NCBI RefSeq assembly: GCF_027706145.1
Contig: NZ_JAQFWW010000002.1
Location: 496,001 to 560,000 of the forward strand
Direction: 5' to 3'
Length of the DNA stretch: 64,000 nt
From: Bacillus changyiensis
Lineage (GTDB): Bacteria; Bacillota; Bacilli; Bacillales; Bacillaceae
Positions 25,788 through 37,944 of this stretch are shown piece after piece. Both the position numbers and the translations under genes were made by a program. The stretch's first letter is position 1. Every line of letters begins with the position of its first letter. The notes under the pieces are model-generated. The model did not search any database and had not been told where the DNA came from. It worked only from the letters and a program-made list of their open reading frames with translations.

Positions 25788-26003
25788 TCATGATTTTTCT
25801 TGAACAACAGTTTTTAAACTGTTCGGCTGAAGATCGGTCCAATGTGAGCGGATATAGTCAAGGCAATCACTGCGGCTCATTTCCTCACAGACTACGATCC
25901 AACCCGATGGTACATCAATAAAGGCTGGCCAAAGCGAGTACTGACCATCTTGGTTCTTCAGCACGACAAAAGTTCCGTCTTGGGTTTCAAAAGGATTTGT
26001 CAT
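25788..26003 (-). CDS. MbtH-like protein of the bacillibactin synthetase
   Basis: The 71-residue MbtH-family protein shows [20 protein letters not shown] and SGWIVV, with the conserved tryptophans of the family. Such proteins bind NRPS adenylation domains and are often needed for their folding or activity, so its partner should be DhbF. Its ATG overlaps the dhbF stop by four bases (26000-26003), indicating translational coupling. It is the last gene of the dhb operon. Confidence 0.92.
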   Translation of the reverse strand: MTNPFETQDGTFVVLKNQDGQYSLWPAFIDVPSGWIVVCEEMSRSDCLDYIRSHWTDLQPNSLKTVVQEKS

Positions 26004-29000
26004 CTTTGATATCTCCTTTCATTTAGAACAGCCAATTTTTTCGCTAGCTCACGTCCAATAATGGCAAGCGGCCCCGGCTGGCACAAGTCTTTATGCCGAC
26101 AATCGATGGGGTACTCCTCGATCTTCCCATTCAAATAAGGAAGCCATGCTTCAGACTCAATCGGATCAAACCATTCCGGTATAATAGTTGACCGGAAGAA
26201 AAGGAGATCACCATTAAATGATTGAGGCTTGTAAGTACTCAAAATACGGACCGAATTCACATAGGTTTCTTTCAGATTTAAAATGGTTGATTCATTAAGA
26301 CTAGCAAGTGCGCTACCATCTCGGCGCAATATATCAATTGCGCTGGAGAGTTCGAGCGGCGCTCCATCAAGACTATCAGGGTCATAACCTCCCAAGGCTA
26401 AAAGAGCAATAAGAGCTTCCTGCTCATCAGGAGCATCTTTGATCGGAAGAAAATGATTTGGATAAGCATCTAGCATGACAAGAAGCGAAACTTCTTCACC
26501 TTGATTTTGTAACTGAGTTGCCATTGCATGAACCACATTCCCTCCGAGAGACCACCCTAGCAGGCGATAAGGCCCTGTTGGCTGAACCTGACGAATCTGG
26601 TTGATATAATCCTCAGCCATCTCATCTAGTGTTTTCGGTAGTTTTTCCTGTTTTCCGATTCCGCGGGCTTGCAAACCATAAAGAGGATACTCTGTTCCGA
26701 GAGATGTCATCAATCCCGCATAACACCAGCTTAATCCTCCCGCAGGGTGAACACAAAACAATGGCAATTGATCACCACTTGTTCGAAGAGGGAGCAAAAC
26801 ATCGAGTGCACTGTGACTGCTTCCTACTTCAAGTCGTTCGGTAAGACCGCTGACTGTTGGTGCTTCTAACAAATCACCAATCCCTAGCTCAACCCCGAGT
26901 GATTCACGAATACGGCTCATCAGTTGAACAGCGAGTAGAGAATGTCCACCAAGCTCGAAGAATCCATCATCAATCCCGACTCTAGGCAAATTCAAGACGT
27001 CTGAAAAAAGTTCACATAACATTTCTTCCTGCGGTGTTCTAGGACCGCGTCCTTTTAAAGTCACAGTCAAGTCCGGTGCAGGCAACGCTTGTTTGTCAAG
27101 CTTTCCATTTGGGGTGAGTGGCAGTTTGTCAATCTTCACAAAAGCTGATGGCACCATGTATTCAGGTAGAGTTCGGGCCGCATCATTACGCAATTCAGCG
27201 AAATCAAGTTCTGTTGTTTCTGAGACAGGAACGATATAAGCCACAAGGCGTTGATCTCCTGGTTGATCTTCACGAACAACAACAGCGGTCTGAGCAATTT
27301 GATGATGGTGGACAAGTACTGCTTCAATTTCGCCTAATTCAATTCGGAATCCACGGATTTTAATTTGCTGATCAGCTCGTCCCATATAGTCAAGAGAACC
27401 ATCTGAACGCCAACGGGCTAAATCTCCAGTACGATACATCCTCGTACCGGACGGTCCGAATGGATCAGCGACAAACCGGTCAGCTGTCAAATCAGGTTTC
27501 CCTAGATAACCACGTGCAAGTCCGTCCCCTGATACATATAATTCACCAGTGACTCCAGGCGGTACTGGTTTAAGATAACGATCTAGCACATAGATTCGAA
27601 GATCTGGGATTCCGTAACCAATCAGACTGTTCGCTTTCAAAGATGTCTTCTTCTGATCAAGAGCAACGTAAGTGACATGCACCGTCGTCTCTGTAATTCC
27701 GTACATATTAATTAATAGCGGATGGTTTTCAGGATGACGCTGATACCAATCTTCCAATCGGCTCAACTCAAGCGCTTCTCCTCCAAAAATCACAAACCGC
27801 AGTGAAAGCTTTCGGCCAAGCTCTGGATTGTCACGATCAGCTTGCATCAACTGATAAAAAGCTGATGGTGTTTGATTCAGAACTGTGACGCCTTCGCGAA
27901 TGATCAATCTTAAAAACTCAACAGGAGAGCGGCTGATCTCATGTGGAACGATAACAAGCCGGCCGCCGTGAAGTAGCGGTCCCCATATTTCCCAAACTGA
28001 AAAATCAAATGCATAAGAATGAAACAGTGTCCAAACATCTTCCGAACTGAAGTGGAACCAGTCATTTGTCCCTTTAAACAGCCGAACAACGTTATGATGC
28101 GGGATGATGACTCCTTTCGGATGCCCTGTTGACCCAGAAGTATAAATCACATATGCGGGATGCAGCGGTGACAAAGGTGCAATACGGTCAACATGACTCG
28201 GATTATCGCTAGAGTACTTTTTCAGTTCTTTTTTAATCTCTGAATCATCAAGTATAATCTTTTCAACAGCACCTGCATCCAGAAGGCTTGAAACCTCAGA
28301 GTTTGTCATGATGCAGACTGGCTCCGCATCTTTCAGCATATAAGCTATCCGCTCAGCTGGATAATTCGGATCAAGCGGTACATATGCTGCGCCTGTTTTA
28401 AGTACAGCCAACAAACAGACAACCATATCCACTGATCTTGGCATAGCCAAAGCCACGAATTGTTCGGGACCGATTCCTTTATGAATCAGCCAATGGGCAA
28501 GCCGATTGGCCCGATTATTCAGTTCATCATAGCTAAAAGATGTATCCTCAAATATAACAGCTGTTGCTTCAGGGCACTTCTCAACCTGCTCTTCAAATAA
28601 TGCTGGCAAACAAGTTTCAGGTGCTTTTTGAAGCGTGTTGTTTCCCTGATGAAGCAGCATTTGTCTTTCCTCTGGCATAAGAATATCAAGATGTTCAATT
28701 GGCTGATCGGGATCAGTTGCAGCCGATTTTAGCAGTCTCAAAAATCGCTCAACAAGTACCAGAGCAGTCTCACGTTTAAATAGGTCTGTACTATATTCCA
28801 AGAAACCATTAATACCAGAACCTGTTCCATTTGCAAGACGATGTTCACGAAGTTCGAATGTTAAATCAAACTTTGCCGTCCCAACACTTTTCATCTCGAG
28901 ATCTGCTTGAAGACCAGGTAGATTTAACGTTGGCTCGGGTGTATTTTGAAATGCTAACATGATTTGAAATAGCGGGTGTCTGGCCCTTGATCGAGTAGGG

Positions 29001-32000
29001 TTAAGAACTTCAACAAGCCGCTCAAAAGGAAGATCTTGATGTTCATATGCAGCAAGATTCACATGTCTAACCCGACTGAGAAGCTCGCGAAAACTTGGAT
29101 TACCAGACGTGTCCGTTCGGAGCACTAACGTATTGACAAATAAGCCAATCAGATCACCGAGCGAATCATGACTTCTCCCTGCAATTGGGCTACCAATCGG
29201 AATATCACAACCCGCTCCGAGCCGAGTAAGTAGCGTTACTAAACCCGATTGCAATACCATAAATAAACTCACTCCCTGATCACGGGCCAAGTCTAGCAAT
29301 TGGTTGTGTAACTGTGAATCTACGTTAATCTGAATTGTATCACCACAATAACTTGATTCTGCAGGACGCGGGAAATCGGTCGGCAATTCAAGCTGATCAG
29401 GCAGATCAGCAAGTGTTTTCGTCCAGTAGTCCATCTGTCTTTCAAGATAACTCTCATGATGAAGCAAGTCTTCCTGCCAAAACGCATAATCAGCATACTG
29501 GACAGGAAGCGGCTGCCAATCTGGTTCCTTGCCATGACAGCGAGCTTCATATGCATTTTGCAAATCACGAGTCAACGGTGTCAAAGACCAGCCATCACTG
29601 ATCATATGGTGCAAAAGCAGTAATAAAACATATTGATTGGCTTCAAGCTGAAACAGTTGAACGCAAAACGGCGTTTCTTCCGCAAGGTTAAAACTGTACC
29701 TGACAGCTGCATCAAGCATTTCAGGCAGATCAGTCTTGTTCACTTGGGATACGATTAGTTTTGGACGTGCACTACCAATGTTCAATATATGTTGGTATGA
29801 TGTCCCTTGTGTCTCAGGAAAGACCGTTCTAAGTGATTCATGCCTTACCGTTAAATCATAAAGTGCAGCTTCAAGTGCTTCACGATTCAGTTGACCAGAC
29901 AAATGGATAACAACTGGAATATTGTACGTTGGACTAGGCCCTTCCAAACAATGCAAAAACCAGAGACGGCGCTGAGCAAAAGATAGCGGGATCTTTTGTT
30001 GACGCTCGACTTTTCGTAAAGCCGGTTTAGTACCTCCTCCATGATCAAGTTGTTTAGCTAGTTTTTCCGGTGTTGGTTGATCAAATAATCGACCGATTCC
30101 TAGTTCGGTTCCTAATACTTCACGAATTCTGCTGACGAGTCGACCGGCAAGCAAGGAGTGTCCACCAAGCTCAAAAAAGTTATCATCAATGCTAACATGG
30201 GAAACTCCAAGAATGTCAGCAAACAAACCACATAAAATGTCCTCTTGGGGTGTTCGCGGCTCTCGACCACCTGTTCGTCCGAAAAACTCCGGTTCTGGAA
30301 GGGCTTGACGGTCAAGCTTTCCATTAGGAGTTAGCGGAAACTCAGAGAGAGTGACAACTGCTGATGGTACCATATAATCAGGCAATGTTTCCTTCGCATA
30401 ACTGCGTAGTTCAGCCGAGTCAATTGTTGCCTCTGAAATAGGAATGACATATGCCACCAAACGAGGATCACCTCGTTGATCTTCACGGACTAAGACAGCT
30501 GCTTGTTTAATGTCGTTATGTTTGGCAAGGACTACCTCAATTTCACCAATTTCAATGCGAAAACCCCGTATTTTAATTTGATGGTCTGTCCGGCTAATAT
30601 AGTTCAGTGAACCATCAGATCGCCATTTGACAAGGTCACCGGTTCGATACATACGAGACCCTGGTGGACCGAATGGATTGGCGATAAAACGTTCAGCAGT
30701 CAACTCTTGTCGACCTAAATAACCGTGTGCTACCCCGGCTCCCGCTATATAGAGCTCTCCGATCGTTCCCGGTGATACAGGCTGTAGGCAAGCATCTAGA
30801 ACATATACTTGTGTGTTCCAAAGTGGCTGGCCAATTGAGGGAGATTCTACCTCGGTATTTTCCAGAGTAGCTGCTGTCGACCAAATCGTTGTTTCAGTTG
30901 GACCATAGAGATTTGTCATCTGACAGCCAAGGTTTTGTAATTTGAACACAAGTTCTCGAGGAAGCGCCTCACCACCGACAAGCACCCTTAACCCTCGGAG
31001 CTTTTCAGGTTCGGTTGACACTAGTGACTGCCATAGGGTCGGTGTTGCTTGCATGATTGTGATCTCATGCTCTGTTATCATGTTTGCCAAAGCTGATGGA
31101 TCTTGAATTGTTTCTTTCAGGGCGATGACAACATGAGCTCCGCTAATAAGCGGTAGAAAAATTTCTAAGGCAGAGATATCAAAAGCGACTGTTGTAACCG
31201 CCAATAACCGATCATGATGATGCAAAGGAAACCGTTTTTTCATCGATAACAAAAAATTCTTTAAGCTTTCAAATGATATGACAACACCTTTAGGCCTACC
31301 AGTCGAACCAGAAGTGTAGATCATATATGCTGGATGAAGTGATGTGACCGGCTCTTTCCAATCTTTTTCGGTTAAATTGGCAGAGGAATACAGTCCAAGT
31401 TCATTGATGACATCTTCTTCATCTATGACAACGACATTCAGACTTTGAGAAAATTCCACTTCTTTTGTCTTACTCGTCATGACTAACATAGGTTGCGCAT
31501 CATGAAGCATATAATCAATCCGCTCTCTCGGATAATCCGGATCTATTGGTAAATAGGCTGCTCCTGATTTAAGAACAGCAAGCATCGAAATGACCATCTC
31601 TTGTGACCGCGGCAGGACTAAAGCTACGAACTTTCCAGGACCTGCTCCTTTGGCAAGCAACAAGCGGGCCAGTCGGTTTGCTTGCTCGTTCAATTTGGAA
31701 TAAGTAAGAACATCGTTTTCAAATACGACAGCTACAGCATCAGGTGTTCGCGCTGCCTGATCTTGAAACACTGTAGGTAAACTGACTGGGGGTAAAGGGT
31801 GATGCGTCTGATTCCACTCAACTAGAACTTGCCGACGTTCCTCAGGAAGCAACATTTCAATTTTCCCAATGGGTACTTCGGCAATTGTTTTTAAAATACT
31901 GTGGAAACGGTGCAAATGTTTCTCAAGGTCTTGTTCACTGTATACATCAGGGTTTGCATCAAGATTTATTGTGAAAGAGCTCCCCCCCGGTTTTCCATAA

Positions 32001-33142
32001 ATGTTCATTGATAGATCATCTACAGGTCCTGCCGCAAGATTGTGGACTTTCCCGACATAACCGGCAAAGTTCAAGCTGTGATCAAACGGCATAATATTAA
32101 TCTGAGGGCCAAACAGTCTGTGATTTTCACCAATCAATTTGAGATCTCGCCGCAGCTCCTCATGTCGATAATGTTGGTGGCGCCGCATCTGAAGAATTTC
32201 TCGTGAGACCTGTTGAACAAGTTGATGAATCTCCATCTCAGGGGTAACTGCTAAACGAAGTGGCAGGACATTCATCACCATTCCAGGAACATTCAGTGAA
32301 GCAGATCCTAAACGGCACATCATCGGTAATCCAAGCACTACATCACGCGCGCCCGTTAGACGATGGACATACACCGCAGCGGCAGCAATCACAAGTTCAT
32401 GCCAACTAGCACCGATCTTAGCCGCCATTGACATAAGGTGTTCTGTGCTGTTCAGAGACAAAGACTGACGAATAAAGCGGTTAGACGTTCTTGGTGCCCT
32501 GTCAGCAAGGCTGACCACTTCCGGTTGATCCCGAAAGCGGTCAAGCCAAAATTGGCGATCTTGCTCATATTGATCTGAGGCTCGATAAGCGGTATCTGCC
32601 TCAAGAATCGAGTCAAGTGAGCCAAATGCACCCTCTTCAACAGGGAGTTGATGAACCAAAGCTGTATAAACTTTTGACAATCGCTCAGCGATAAGTGTAA
32701 AACTAAAGCCATCTGTTGCAATATGATGAATTCGCTGGTACCAGAAATAAACATCAGGAGCCACTTTAAATAAGGCTTCAGTAAAGAGCGGTCCTTGTGT
32801 TAAATCAATCGGTTTTGCTAAATCGGACTTCATCCATGCTTCAGCTGCCTTCTGCGGCTCAGATTCTGAACTAACATCTATCAGATGCAACGGAAAATCT
32901 TTAGATAAATCGATCACCTGCCAGGGACCATCTCCATCTTCGCCAAAACGTGCATGCAAACTGTCAGCTGCTACAATGACATGACGCAGTGCTGTCTCAA
33001 AAAGCTGCGGGTCGATAGAGCCATGGATTTCGACATATTCACCAGTATTATAAATTGGATTAGCAGGATCAAGCTGTTGAGCAAACCAAATACCAGCCTG
33101 TGCTCCAGTCAATCGCTTACCGTTATTTGGACATTTCGTCAT
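26000..33142 (-). CDS. dhbF: Bacillibactin non-ribosomal peptide synthetase DhbF
   Basis: The start at 33142 (AGGAGGT seven bases upstream) gives 2380 residues, against 2378 in B. subtilis; a longer frame overlaps dhbB and is rejected. Domain order is C-A-PCP-C-A-PCP-TE. C1 has HHIATDG at 139-145. The A1 specificity positions read by eye are D-I-L-Q-L-G-L-I-W (glycine). PCP1 has [15 protein letters not shown]2 has HHMISDG. A2 reads D-F-W-N-I-G-M-V-H (threonine). PCP2 has [14 protein letters not shown]. The thioesterase has GWSLGGN. It condenses dihydroxybenzoyl-Gly-Thr three times and releases the cyclic trilactone. Both carrier serines need a phosphopantetheinyl transferase, which is not in this window. 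Confidence 0.97.
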   Translation of the reverse strand: MTKCPNNGKRLTGAQAGIWFAQQLDPANPIYNTGEYVEIHGSIDPQLFETALRHVIVAADSLHARFGEDGDGPWQVIDLSKDFPLHLIDVSSESEPQKAAEAWMKSDLAKPIDLTQGPLFTEALFKVAPDVYFWYQRIHHIATDGFSFTLIAERLSKVYTALVHQLPVEEGAFGSLDSILEADTAYRASDQYEQDRQFWLDRFRDQPEVVSLADRAPRTSNRFIRQSLSLNSTEHLMSMAAKIGASWHELVIAAAAVYVHRLTGARDVVLGLPMMCRLGSASLNVPGMVMNVLPLRLAVTPEMEIHQLVQQVSREILQMRRHQHYRHEELRRDLKLIGENHRLFGPQINIMPFDHSLNFAGYVGKVHNLAAGPVDDLSMNIYGKPGGSSFTINLDANPDVYSEQDLEKHLHRFHSILKTIAEVPIGKIEMLLPEERRQVLVEWNQTHHPLPPVSLPTVFQDQAARTPDAVAVVFENDVLTYSKLNEQANRLARLLLAKGAGPGKFVALVLPRSQEMVISMLAVLKSGAAYLPIDPDYPRERIDYMLHDAQPMLVMTSKTKEVEFSQSLNVVVIDEEDVINELGLYSSANLTEKDWKEPVTSLHPAYMIYTSGSTGRPKGVVISFESLKNFLLSMKKRFPLHHHDRLLAVTTVAFDISALEIFLPLISGAHVVIALKETIQDPSALANMITEHEITIMQATPTLWQSLVSTEPEKLRGLRVLVGGEALPRELVFKLQNLGCQMTNLYGPTETTIWSTAATLENTEVESPSIGQPLWNTQVYVLDACLQPVSPGTIGELYIAGAGVAHGYLGRQELTAERFIANPFGPPGSRMYRTGDLVKWRSDGSLNYISRTDHQIKIRGFRIEIGEIEVVLAKHNDIKQAAVLVREDQRGDPRLVAYVIPISEATIDSAELRSYAKETLPDYMVPSAVVTLSEFPLTPNGKLDRQALPEPEFFGRTGGREPRTPQEDILCGLFADILGVSHVSIDDNFFELGGHSLLAGRLVSRIREVLGTELGIGRLFDQPTPEKLAKQLDHGGGTKPALRKVERQQKIPLSFAQRRLWFLHCLEGPSPTYNIPVVIHLSGQLNREALEAALYDLTVRHESLRTVFPETQGTSYQHILNIGSARPKLIVSQVNKTDLPEMLDAAVRYSFNLAEETPFCVQLFQLEANQYVLLLLLHHMISDGWSLTPLTRDLQNAYEARCHGKEPDWQPLPVQYADYAFWQEDLLHHESYLERQMDYWTKTLADLPDQLELPTDFPRPAESSYCGDTIQINVDSQLHNQLLDLARDQGVSLFMVLQSGLVTLLTRLGAGCDIPIGSPIAGRSHDSLGDLIGLFVNTLVLRTDTSGNPSFRELLSRVRHVNLAAYEHQDLPFERLVEVLNPTRSRARHPLFQIMLAFQNTPEPTLNLPGLQADLEMKSVGTAKFDLTFELREHRLANGTGSGINGFLEYSTDLFKRETALVLVERFLRLLKSAATDPDQPIEHLDILMPEERQMLLHQGNNTLQKAPETCLPALFEEQVEKCPEATAVIFEDTSFSYDELNNRANRLAHWLIHKGIGPEQFVALAMPRSVDMVVCLLAVLKTGAAYVPLDPNYPAERIAYMLKDAEPVCIMTNSEVSSLLDAGAVEKIILDDSEIKKELKKYSSDNPSHVDRIAPLSPLHPAYVIYTSGSTGHPKGVIIPHHNVVRLFKGTNDWFHFSSEDVWTLFHSYAFDFSVWEIWGPLLHGGRLVIVPHEISRSPVEFLRLIIREGVTVLNQTPSAFYQLMQADRDNPELGRKLSLRFVIFGGEALELSRLEDWYQRHPENHPLLINMYGITETTVHVTYVALDQKKTSLKANSLIGYGIPDLRIYVLDRYLKPVPPGVTGELYVSGDGLARGYLGKPDLTADRFVADPFGPSGTRMYRTGDLARWRSDGSLDYMGRADQQIKIRGFRIELGEIEAVLVHHHQIAQTAVVVREDQPGDQRLVAYIVPVSETTELDFAELRNDAARTLPEYMVPSAFVKIDKLPLTPNGKLDKQALPAPDLTVTLKGRGPRTPQEEMLCELFSDVLNLPRVGIDDGFFELGGHSLLAVQLMSRIRESLGVELGIGDLLEAPTVSGLTERLEVGSSHSALDVLLPLRTSGDQLPLFCVHPAGGLSWCYAGLMTSLGTEYPLYGLQARGIGKQEKLPKTLDEMAEDYINQIRQVQPTGPYRLLGWSLGGNVVHAMATQLQNQGEEVSLLVMLDAYPNHFLPIKDAPDEQEALIALLALGGYDPDSLDGAPLELSSAIDILRRDGSALASLNESTILNLKETYVNSVRILSTYKPQSFNGDLLFFRSTIIPEWFDPIESEAWLPYLNGKIEEYPIDCRHKDLCQPGPLAIIGRELAKKLAVLNERRYQR

Positions 33143-33156
33143 GACCATGACCTCCT

Positions 33157-34071
33157 TTACTGATAGTCTGTGTTGGGTAAAGGCATTGTTGGAGTAGCTG
33201 ACAGCAGTCTCCACCAGTTGTCAATTGTCGGCTCCTGGGCAAGCTCAACAAAAGTGACTTCAGCTCCAGCATGACGCCAGCGTTCAATCAAGCTCATCAT
33301 TCTAACTGAATCAAGCCCTCGATCAATTAAGTTTTCGTTATCGCTAATACTTGCCGGTGATTCAAGAAGTAGCTTAGCAATTTGTTCACGAATGGTTTGT
33401 TTAGTGAGCACTTGCGTCTGATGAGAAGCTTGTCCATTCCTTAATTCTTCGAGCAGATTTGCGGTAGTGATGGTGAATGCGCATCGTTCAGCAGCATAGT
33501 GAATGGCCGTTTTATGATATGAAGCTGAGAAATCTGCCATCGCATCTGCTACGAAAAAGGTCTCTATATCCTGCATAAATGCATCACATGCTGTCAATAA
33601 ACAGCCGATATGTGCGTAAACACCTGAGACAATCAGTTGGTCACACCCGTGTATTTGCAGGACATCTAAGAGGTTCGTTTTTTTAAAAGCATTATATCTC
33701 CACTTTGTCAAAACAATGTCATTTTCATTTGGTTTCAGTTCTTCAACGATCTTTTGCTGATTGGGGTCTGTACCGATTCCCTCCCCCCAAAAATCTTGCA
33801 GAAGTCCTCGTTCTTCAGGTGTCTGTCCGCCGGGCTGAGCAGTATATATGACAGGTATACCAAGTTCTCTACATTGATCCTTTAACTGTGTGATATTTGC
33901 GAGCAGTTCTTTTACTGGTGAATCGTCTAATCTGTAAGCGCTGAGAAAGTATTGTTGCATATCATGGATAAGAAGTGCGGTACGCTTTGGATGCGGTGTC
34001 CATGAAACCTTATTTTTCGGCAAATCTGAAGCTTTTGGCATTTGGTAAGGTGTGATGGCAGGAATGGCCAT
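33157..34071 (-). CDS. dhbB: Isochorismatase / aryl carrier protein DhbB
   Basis: The 304-residue bifunctional protein is read from the ATG at 34071 (RBS AAGGATGTG). Residues about 1-215 form the isochorismatase: [14 protein letters not shown] with catalytic Asp, then [14 protein letters not shown] [15 protein letters not shown] and [13 protein letters not shown]. It converts isochorismate to 2,3-dihydro-2,3-dihydroxybenzoate and pyruvate. Residues about 225-304 are the aryl carrier domain with [15 protein letters not shown], whose serine takes phosphopantetheine and is charged with dihydroxybenzoate by DhbE. It lies between dhbE and dhbF. Confidence 0.95.
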   Translation of the reverse strand: MAIPAITPYQMPKASDLPKNKVSWTPHPKRTALLIHDMQQYFLSAYRLDDSPVKELLANITQLKDQCRELGIPVIYTAQPGGQTPEERGLLQDFWGEGIGTDPNQQKIVEELKPNENDIVLTKWRYNAFKKTNLLDVLQIHGCDQLIVSGVYAHIGCLLTACDAFMQDIETFFVADAMADFSASYHKTAIHYAAERCAFTITTANLLEELRNGQASHQTQVLTKQTIREQIAKLLLESPASISDNENLIDRGLDSVRMMSLIERWRHAGAEVTFVELAQEPTIDNWWRLLSATPTMPLPNTDYQ

Positions 34072-34099
34072 CAAATCACATCCTTTCGTTCTGTTTTCA

Positions 34100-35725
34100 T
34101 TACATTTTTGTTTTCTGAGCCGTTTTCAACTTTTCAGCAATGACTTTTCGCAATGCTTTTTTGCTCACTTTTCCCACACCTGTCTGTGGAAATGAATCGA
34201 TCAATTCAACTCTGTCAGGAATTTTATAAGTGGCAAGCCCTCTGTCCCTTAGAAACGTTTTAATCTCAAGCGTGGTCAGTGCCGCGTCGCGCGGGATAAT
34301 GTATGCACATGAGCGTTCTCCAAGGAATTCATCTGGCATAGAAACGACTGCAGCATCATGGACTGCAGGATGGGCAAGCAGATGATTTTCTACTTCTTCT
34401 GCAGCTACCTTTTCCCCGCCTCTGTTAATTTGATCTTTTGCGCGACCCTCGACAATCACATGACCTGATGGAGTCATCCTGACCAAATCGCCGGTTCGGT
34501 AAAACCCATCTTTGGTAAAAGCTTTTGCATTATGTTCCTCAGCTTTATAATAACCGCGAATTGTATAAGGACCGCGAGTCAACAGTTCTCCGGTTTGTCC
34601 TAGTGCCACTTCAGATCCGTTTTCATCAACGACGATGATTTCATCAAATGGTGACATTGGTCTTCCTTGTGTATGGATGATGATTTCTTCTGAGTCATCA
34701 AGCCTCGTATAGTTGACCAAGCCTTCTGCCATACCATATACTTGCTGTAATGTGCAACCTAACACTGGTTTGACACGTCTAGCAGCTTCAGCATTGAATT
34801 TTGCCCCACCAACCTGAAGTACTTTAAGGCTTGAAAGATCATCACGACGTGCTTGTGCAGCATCAAGCCAAATTAAAGCAAGAGGTGGCACAAGAGCTGT
34901 GATCGTCACCTGCTCCTTCGCGATGAGAGAAAAAGTCTCATCAGGACTTCCACCCTGAGCTAGAACGACTCTACCTCCTGCATACAAAGTGCCAAGTACA
35001 CCAGGTGAGCTAAGTGGATAGTTATGAGCAATTGGTAAAGCGGCAAGATATACACTATCTTGATCAAGTTGACAAATTTCCGCACTGATTCGCAAACTAT
35101 AGATATAATCATCATGAGTTCTTGGGATCAGCTTGGAGAGCCCAGTGCTTCCGCCTGATAATTGAAGAAAAGCAACATCAGCAGGACTCACATCTGGATA
35201 GCGAACAGGATCGTCATACAGCGAAGGAAGTGGTTGAAATTCTTCTGAATCACCTGTGACAATCACGTGCCGTAATTCGGGCAATTTCTGACAAACATCC
35301 CTTGCCAGATGACGGTAATCAAATCCCGCGTATTGATCTGGAATGATGTAAGCAACCGCTTCAGTAAATTCACAAAAGTAGCTGATCTCATTTTGCCGGT
35401 GTGATGGCAGAGCAAATACCGGGAGAGCACCGATTCGAAACAAAGCGAAACACACTTCGAAAAACTCAGGAATGTTCGGTAGCTGTACAACAACTCGGTC
35501 TGCTTTTTTAATTCCTAATTTTAATAATCCTGCTGCAAGAAGATCAACTTTCATATCTAACTCCTTGTAGCTCATCTGCGTTTCTCCGCATGTAATTGCG
35601 ATATGACTGCCATATTGTTGAGCCCGTTCTCTGAGCATGCCACCAAATGTCTCACCACGCCAACACTCCATCTTCCGATACTTCTCAGCAAACTCTTTCG
35701 GCCATGTCGGACATTTCGTCAGCAT
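34100..35725 (-). CDS. dhbE: 2,3-dihydroxybenzoate-AMP ligase DhbE
   Basis: The 541-residue stand-alone adenylation enzyme (B. subtilis 539) activates 2,3-dihydroxybenzoate with ATP and loads it on the carrier domain of DhbB. The P-loop is [20 protein letters not shown]. The aryl pocket region contains [13 protein letters not shown] and the [12 protein letters not shown] block. The hinge and C-terminal lysine region are [29 protein letters not shown] and [27 protein letters not shown] precedes the ATG. Confidence 0.96.
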   Translation of the reverse strand: MLTKCPTWPKEFAEKYRKMECWRGETFGGMLRERAQQYGSHIAITCGETQMSYKELDMKVDLLAAGLLKLGIKKADRVVVQLPNIPEFFEVCFALFRIGALPVFALPSHRQNEISYFCEFTEAVAYIIPDQYAGFDYRHLARDVCQKLPELRHVIVTGDSEEFQPLPSLYDDPVRYPDVSPADVAFLQLSGGSTGLSKLIPRTHDDYIYSLRISAEICQLDQDSVYLAALPIAHNYPLSSPGVLGTLYAGGRVVLAQGGSPDETFSLIAKEQVTITALVPPLALIWLDAAQARRDDLSSLKVLQVGGAKFNAEAARRVKPVLGCTLQQVYGMAEGLVNYTRLDDSEEIIIHTQGRPMSPFDEIIVVDENGSEVALGQTGELLTRGPYTIRGYYKAEEHNAKAFTKDGFYRTGDLVRMTPSGHVIVEGRAKDQINRGGEKVAAEEVENHLLAHPAVHDAAVVSMPDEFLGERSCAYIIPRDAALTTLEIKTFLRDRGLATYKIPDRVELIDSFPQTGVGKVSKKALRKVIAEKLKTAQKTKM

Positions 35726-35751
35726 CTTTTCATCTCCTTTTCACCTTAACT

Positions 35752-36942
35752 TTAGTCATTCTCTTCAAGACCCATCGCGAGAAGCATGGTCCGAAATTTG
35801 GCTGATGTTTCAGCAAGTTCCTCTTCAGGACTTGATCCGGCAACAATACCTGCTCCTGCAAACAGGCGAAGTGAGCGTTCTTCAGCCTCAGCACATCGCA
35901 ATGTCACAATCCATTCCCCATCCCCCTCGGTATCGCACCATCCAACGATTCCTGTGTAAAACCCACGATCAAACGGTTCAATTTTCTCAATAGCCGTTTT
36001 GGCTAGATCTGTCGGCGTGCCACAAACAGCTGGGGTTGGATGCAACGCTAGAGCTAATTCAAGCGACGATATAGATGGATCTATCAGTTCCCCAGTCACC
36101 TCTGTAGAAAGGTGCCACATCGTCTCAGTGTTGATCACCGATGGTGTCGACGGTACGTTCAAAGTTTTGCAAAAAGGTTTGAGCGCAGCAGATACTGCCT
36201 CAACCACAACTGCATGTTCATGAAGATCTTTTTCTGAAGACAGCAATTCCTCTGCACGTCGCCTATCTTCGGTCATATCATGACTTCGGGGTCTAGATCC
36301 TGCCAAAGGGTTTGCTAAAACTTTAATTCCTGACCTTGAAACCAACAGCTCAGGGCTAGCACCTATTAAGGTTCGTCTCTTCGTTGTCCGTGAATTATGT
36401 TCAGACACATCTACCGCAAAGGTATACCCGCTTGGATTATGCTGTGCAAGTTTGTACAACAACTGACCAATATCGACTTTTTCTGATGAGTCCAACTGTA
36501 ATGACCTTGACAGCACGATCTTGTTTAATTCACCGGCGCCTATTCTGGCCAAGCCTTGTTCAACACAGCGCATATACTCCTCAGGTTCAGGAACAGGAAC
36601 AACTCCCCAGACCATCGAGCTGTCCATTTCCTCCCCTCCCTGATCAGCCTGAAGTGGATCTGTCTGCCACACCTCTGTTGGTACTGTCAGTTTGATCGAT
36701 CTTGACCCATCAAATGGTACTGCACCGACAAGAATAGGATGTTGAAGTCCAGACATCTCTGCATCTTTAAGGATTGTCGCAGCACGTTGCGGCAAATTGG
36801 ATGTGTTCGTTTCAGAAATGGCTGCAAATGTACCTTTCGTAAGAATTGTTCGTTTTGGCGAAGATAAGAAAAATGAAGCATCATCCTGATATTCACGAAG
36901 AAGTTGTAGCGCTGGCACTTCTGTAACAATGTGATGATCCAT
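35752..36942 (-). CDS. dhbC: Isochorismate synthase DhbC
   Basis: The 396-residue chorismate-binding enzyme (B. subtilis 398) converts chorismate to isochorismate, the first committed step. Conserved blocks are LNKIVLSRSLQLDSS, NPSGYTFAVD, LIGASPELLVSR, NPLAGSRPR, LHPTPAVCGTPTDLA, and the Mg-binding GAGIVAGSSPEEELAETSAK near the C-terminus. It lies 23 bases downstream of dhbA with RBS AAGGAGGG. Confidence 0.96.
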   Translation of the reverse strand: MDHHIVTEVPALQLLREYQDDASFFLSSPKRTILTKGTFAAISETNTSNLPQRAATILKDAEMSGLQHPILVGAVPFDGSRSIKLTVPTEVWQTDPLQADQGGEEMDSSMVWGVVPVPEPEEYMRCVEQGLARIGAGELNKIVLSRSLQLDSSEKVDIGQLLYKLAQHNPSGYTFAVDVSEHNSRTTKRRTLIGASPELLVSRSGIKVLANPLAGSRPRSHDMTEDRRRAEELLSSEKDLHEHAVVVEAVSAALKPFCKTLNVPSTPSVINTETMWHLSTEVTGELIDPSISSLELALALHPTPAVCGTPTDLAKTAIEKIEPFDRGFYTGIVGWCDTEGDGEWIVTLRCAEAEERSLRLFAGAGIVAGSSPEEELAETSAKFRTMLLAMGLEEND

Positions 36943-36965
36943 AATGAAACCCTCCTTAAAATGAA

Positions 36966-37736
36966 TTAGCTTCCTAAAGTAGCCCCTCCATCAACACGCA
37001 AATCATGCATTGTAATATGGCTTGCCTGGTCTGACAGCAAAAATAAAACAGCGTTCGCGATATCTTCAGGAACAGCTATTTTCCCAAGTGGAATTCCAGT
37101 CTTATATGTTTCAAGAGATCCAGTGATCACATCTTCAGCCCCATCATGATGAGCGAAAAGCGAGCGTAACATAGGGGTATCCGTTGAACCTGGTGACACG
37201 ATATTACAACGAATATTGTACTCGGCAAGCTCAAGTCCAAGACACTTCGTAAACATCAATGCTGCTGCCTTTGAAGCGGCATATGCAGCCATATACATTC
37301 GCGGGACCACCGCCGCATTCGAACCAACTGTTACAATTGATCCAGACCTACGGGACATCATATAGGCAGAAACAGAGCGAGACACATAAAAAACCCCAGA
37401 TGTATTCACACTAAATGTTTGCTCCCAATCTTCATCACTAAAAGATGTGATCAATCCTGTTCGAAGCACACCGGCGACATTAACCAACATCTCTATCGGA
37501 CCGATCTCTCGTTCGATACGCTCTACAATCTCACCAACAGCAGTGCTATCACCTACATCTACATAAAAACTCGTCATTTGCAAAGCCTTATTCCCAAGAT
37601 CTGACACTAGTTTTTGAAGCTGTTCTCTATTTTGGTCTACCGCTACAACAAACACACCGCGGTCTGTTAGTGATCGAACAATAGCTTCACCAATGCCTTG
37701 TCCAGCGCCTGTCACTAAAGCAATCTTGTCTTTCAT
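36966..37736 (-). CDS. dhbA: 2,3-dihydro-2,3-dihydroxybenzoate dehydrogenase DhbA
   Basis: The 256-residue short-chain dehydrogenase (B. subtilis 261) makes 2,3-dihydroxybenzoate with NAD. The cofactor motif [10 protein letters not shown] is near residue 10, followed by [22 protein letters not shown] and the catalytic YAASKAA. It is the first gene of dhbACEBF-mbtH. The Fur box and sigma-A promoter lie directly upstream. Confidence 0.94.
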   Translation of the reverse strand: MKDKIALVTGAGQGIGEAIVRSLTDRGVFVVAVDQNREQLQKLVSDLGNKALQMTSFYVDVGDSTAVGEIVERIEREIGPIEMLVNVAGVLRTGLITSFSDEDWEQTFSVNTSGVFYVSRSVSAYMMSRRSGSIVTVGSNAAVVPRMYMAAYAASKAAALMFTKCLGLELAEYNIRCNIVSPGSTDTPMLRSLFAHHDGAEDVITGSLETYKTGIPLGKIAVPEDIANAVLFLLSDQASHITMHDLRVDGGATLGS

Positions 37737-37789
37737 CTTGCACCATGTCCTTTCGATGTACTAGTTTTCAAGAGTACACCCCCCGCAAT

Positions 37790-37808
37790 TGAGAATGATT
37801 ATCATTAC
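37790..37808. promoter_or_regulatory. Fur box of the dhb operon
   Basis: TGAGAATGATTATCATTAC matches the 7-1-7 Fur consensus TGATAATNATTATCA with one mismatch. It is centred about 15 bases downstream of the predicted transcription start, so Fe-Fur would block RNA polymerase. Confidence 0.88.
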
Positions 37809-37819
37809 TGTTCAAAAAT

Positions 37820-37848
37820 ATAATATACCAATAAATGCTAACGGTCAA
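37820..37848 (-). promoter_or_regulatory. Sigma-A promoter of dhbACEBF
   Basis: Minus strand: TTGACC (37843-37848), 17-base spacer, TATTAT (37820-37825). Predicted start near 37813, leader about 77 bases. Confidence 0.78.
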
Positions 37849-37916
37849 ATCATTTTCGATTTTTTCCGTCATCTTTCGGTATATTTTCTTTACTCTCTGT
37901 ATAATTAGATGAAACA

Positions 37917-37936
37917 TGGGCGCAAAACAGCGCCCT
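37917..37936 (-). terminator. Terminator of the feu-besA operon
   Basis: GGGCGC-AAAACA-GCGCCC hairpin just after the besA stop. The downstream T tract on the minus strand is poor (ATGTTTC), so efficiency is uncertain. Confidence 0.6.
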
Positions 37937-37944
37937 GCTTCAGA

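Noticed and set aside
33143-33214. N-terminal extension of dhbF overlapping dhbB
   Set aside because: AGGAGGT precedes the start at 33142 and the extension has no similarity to DhbF.
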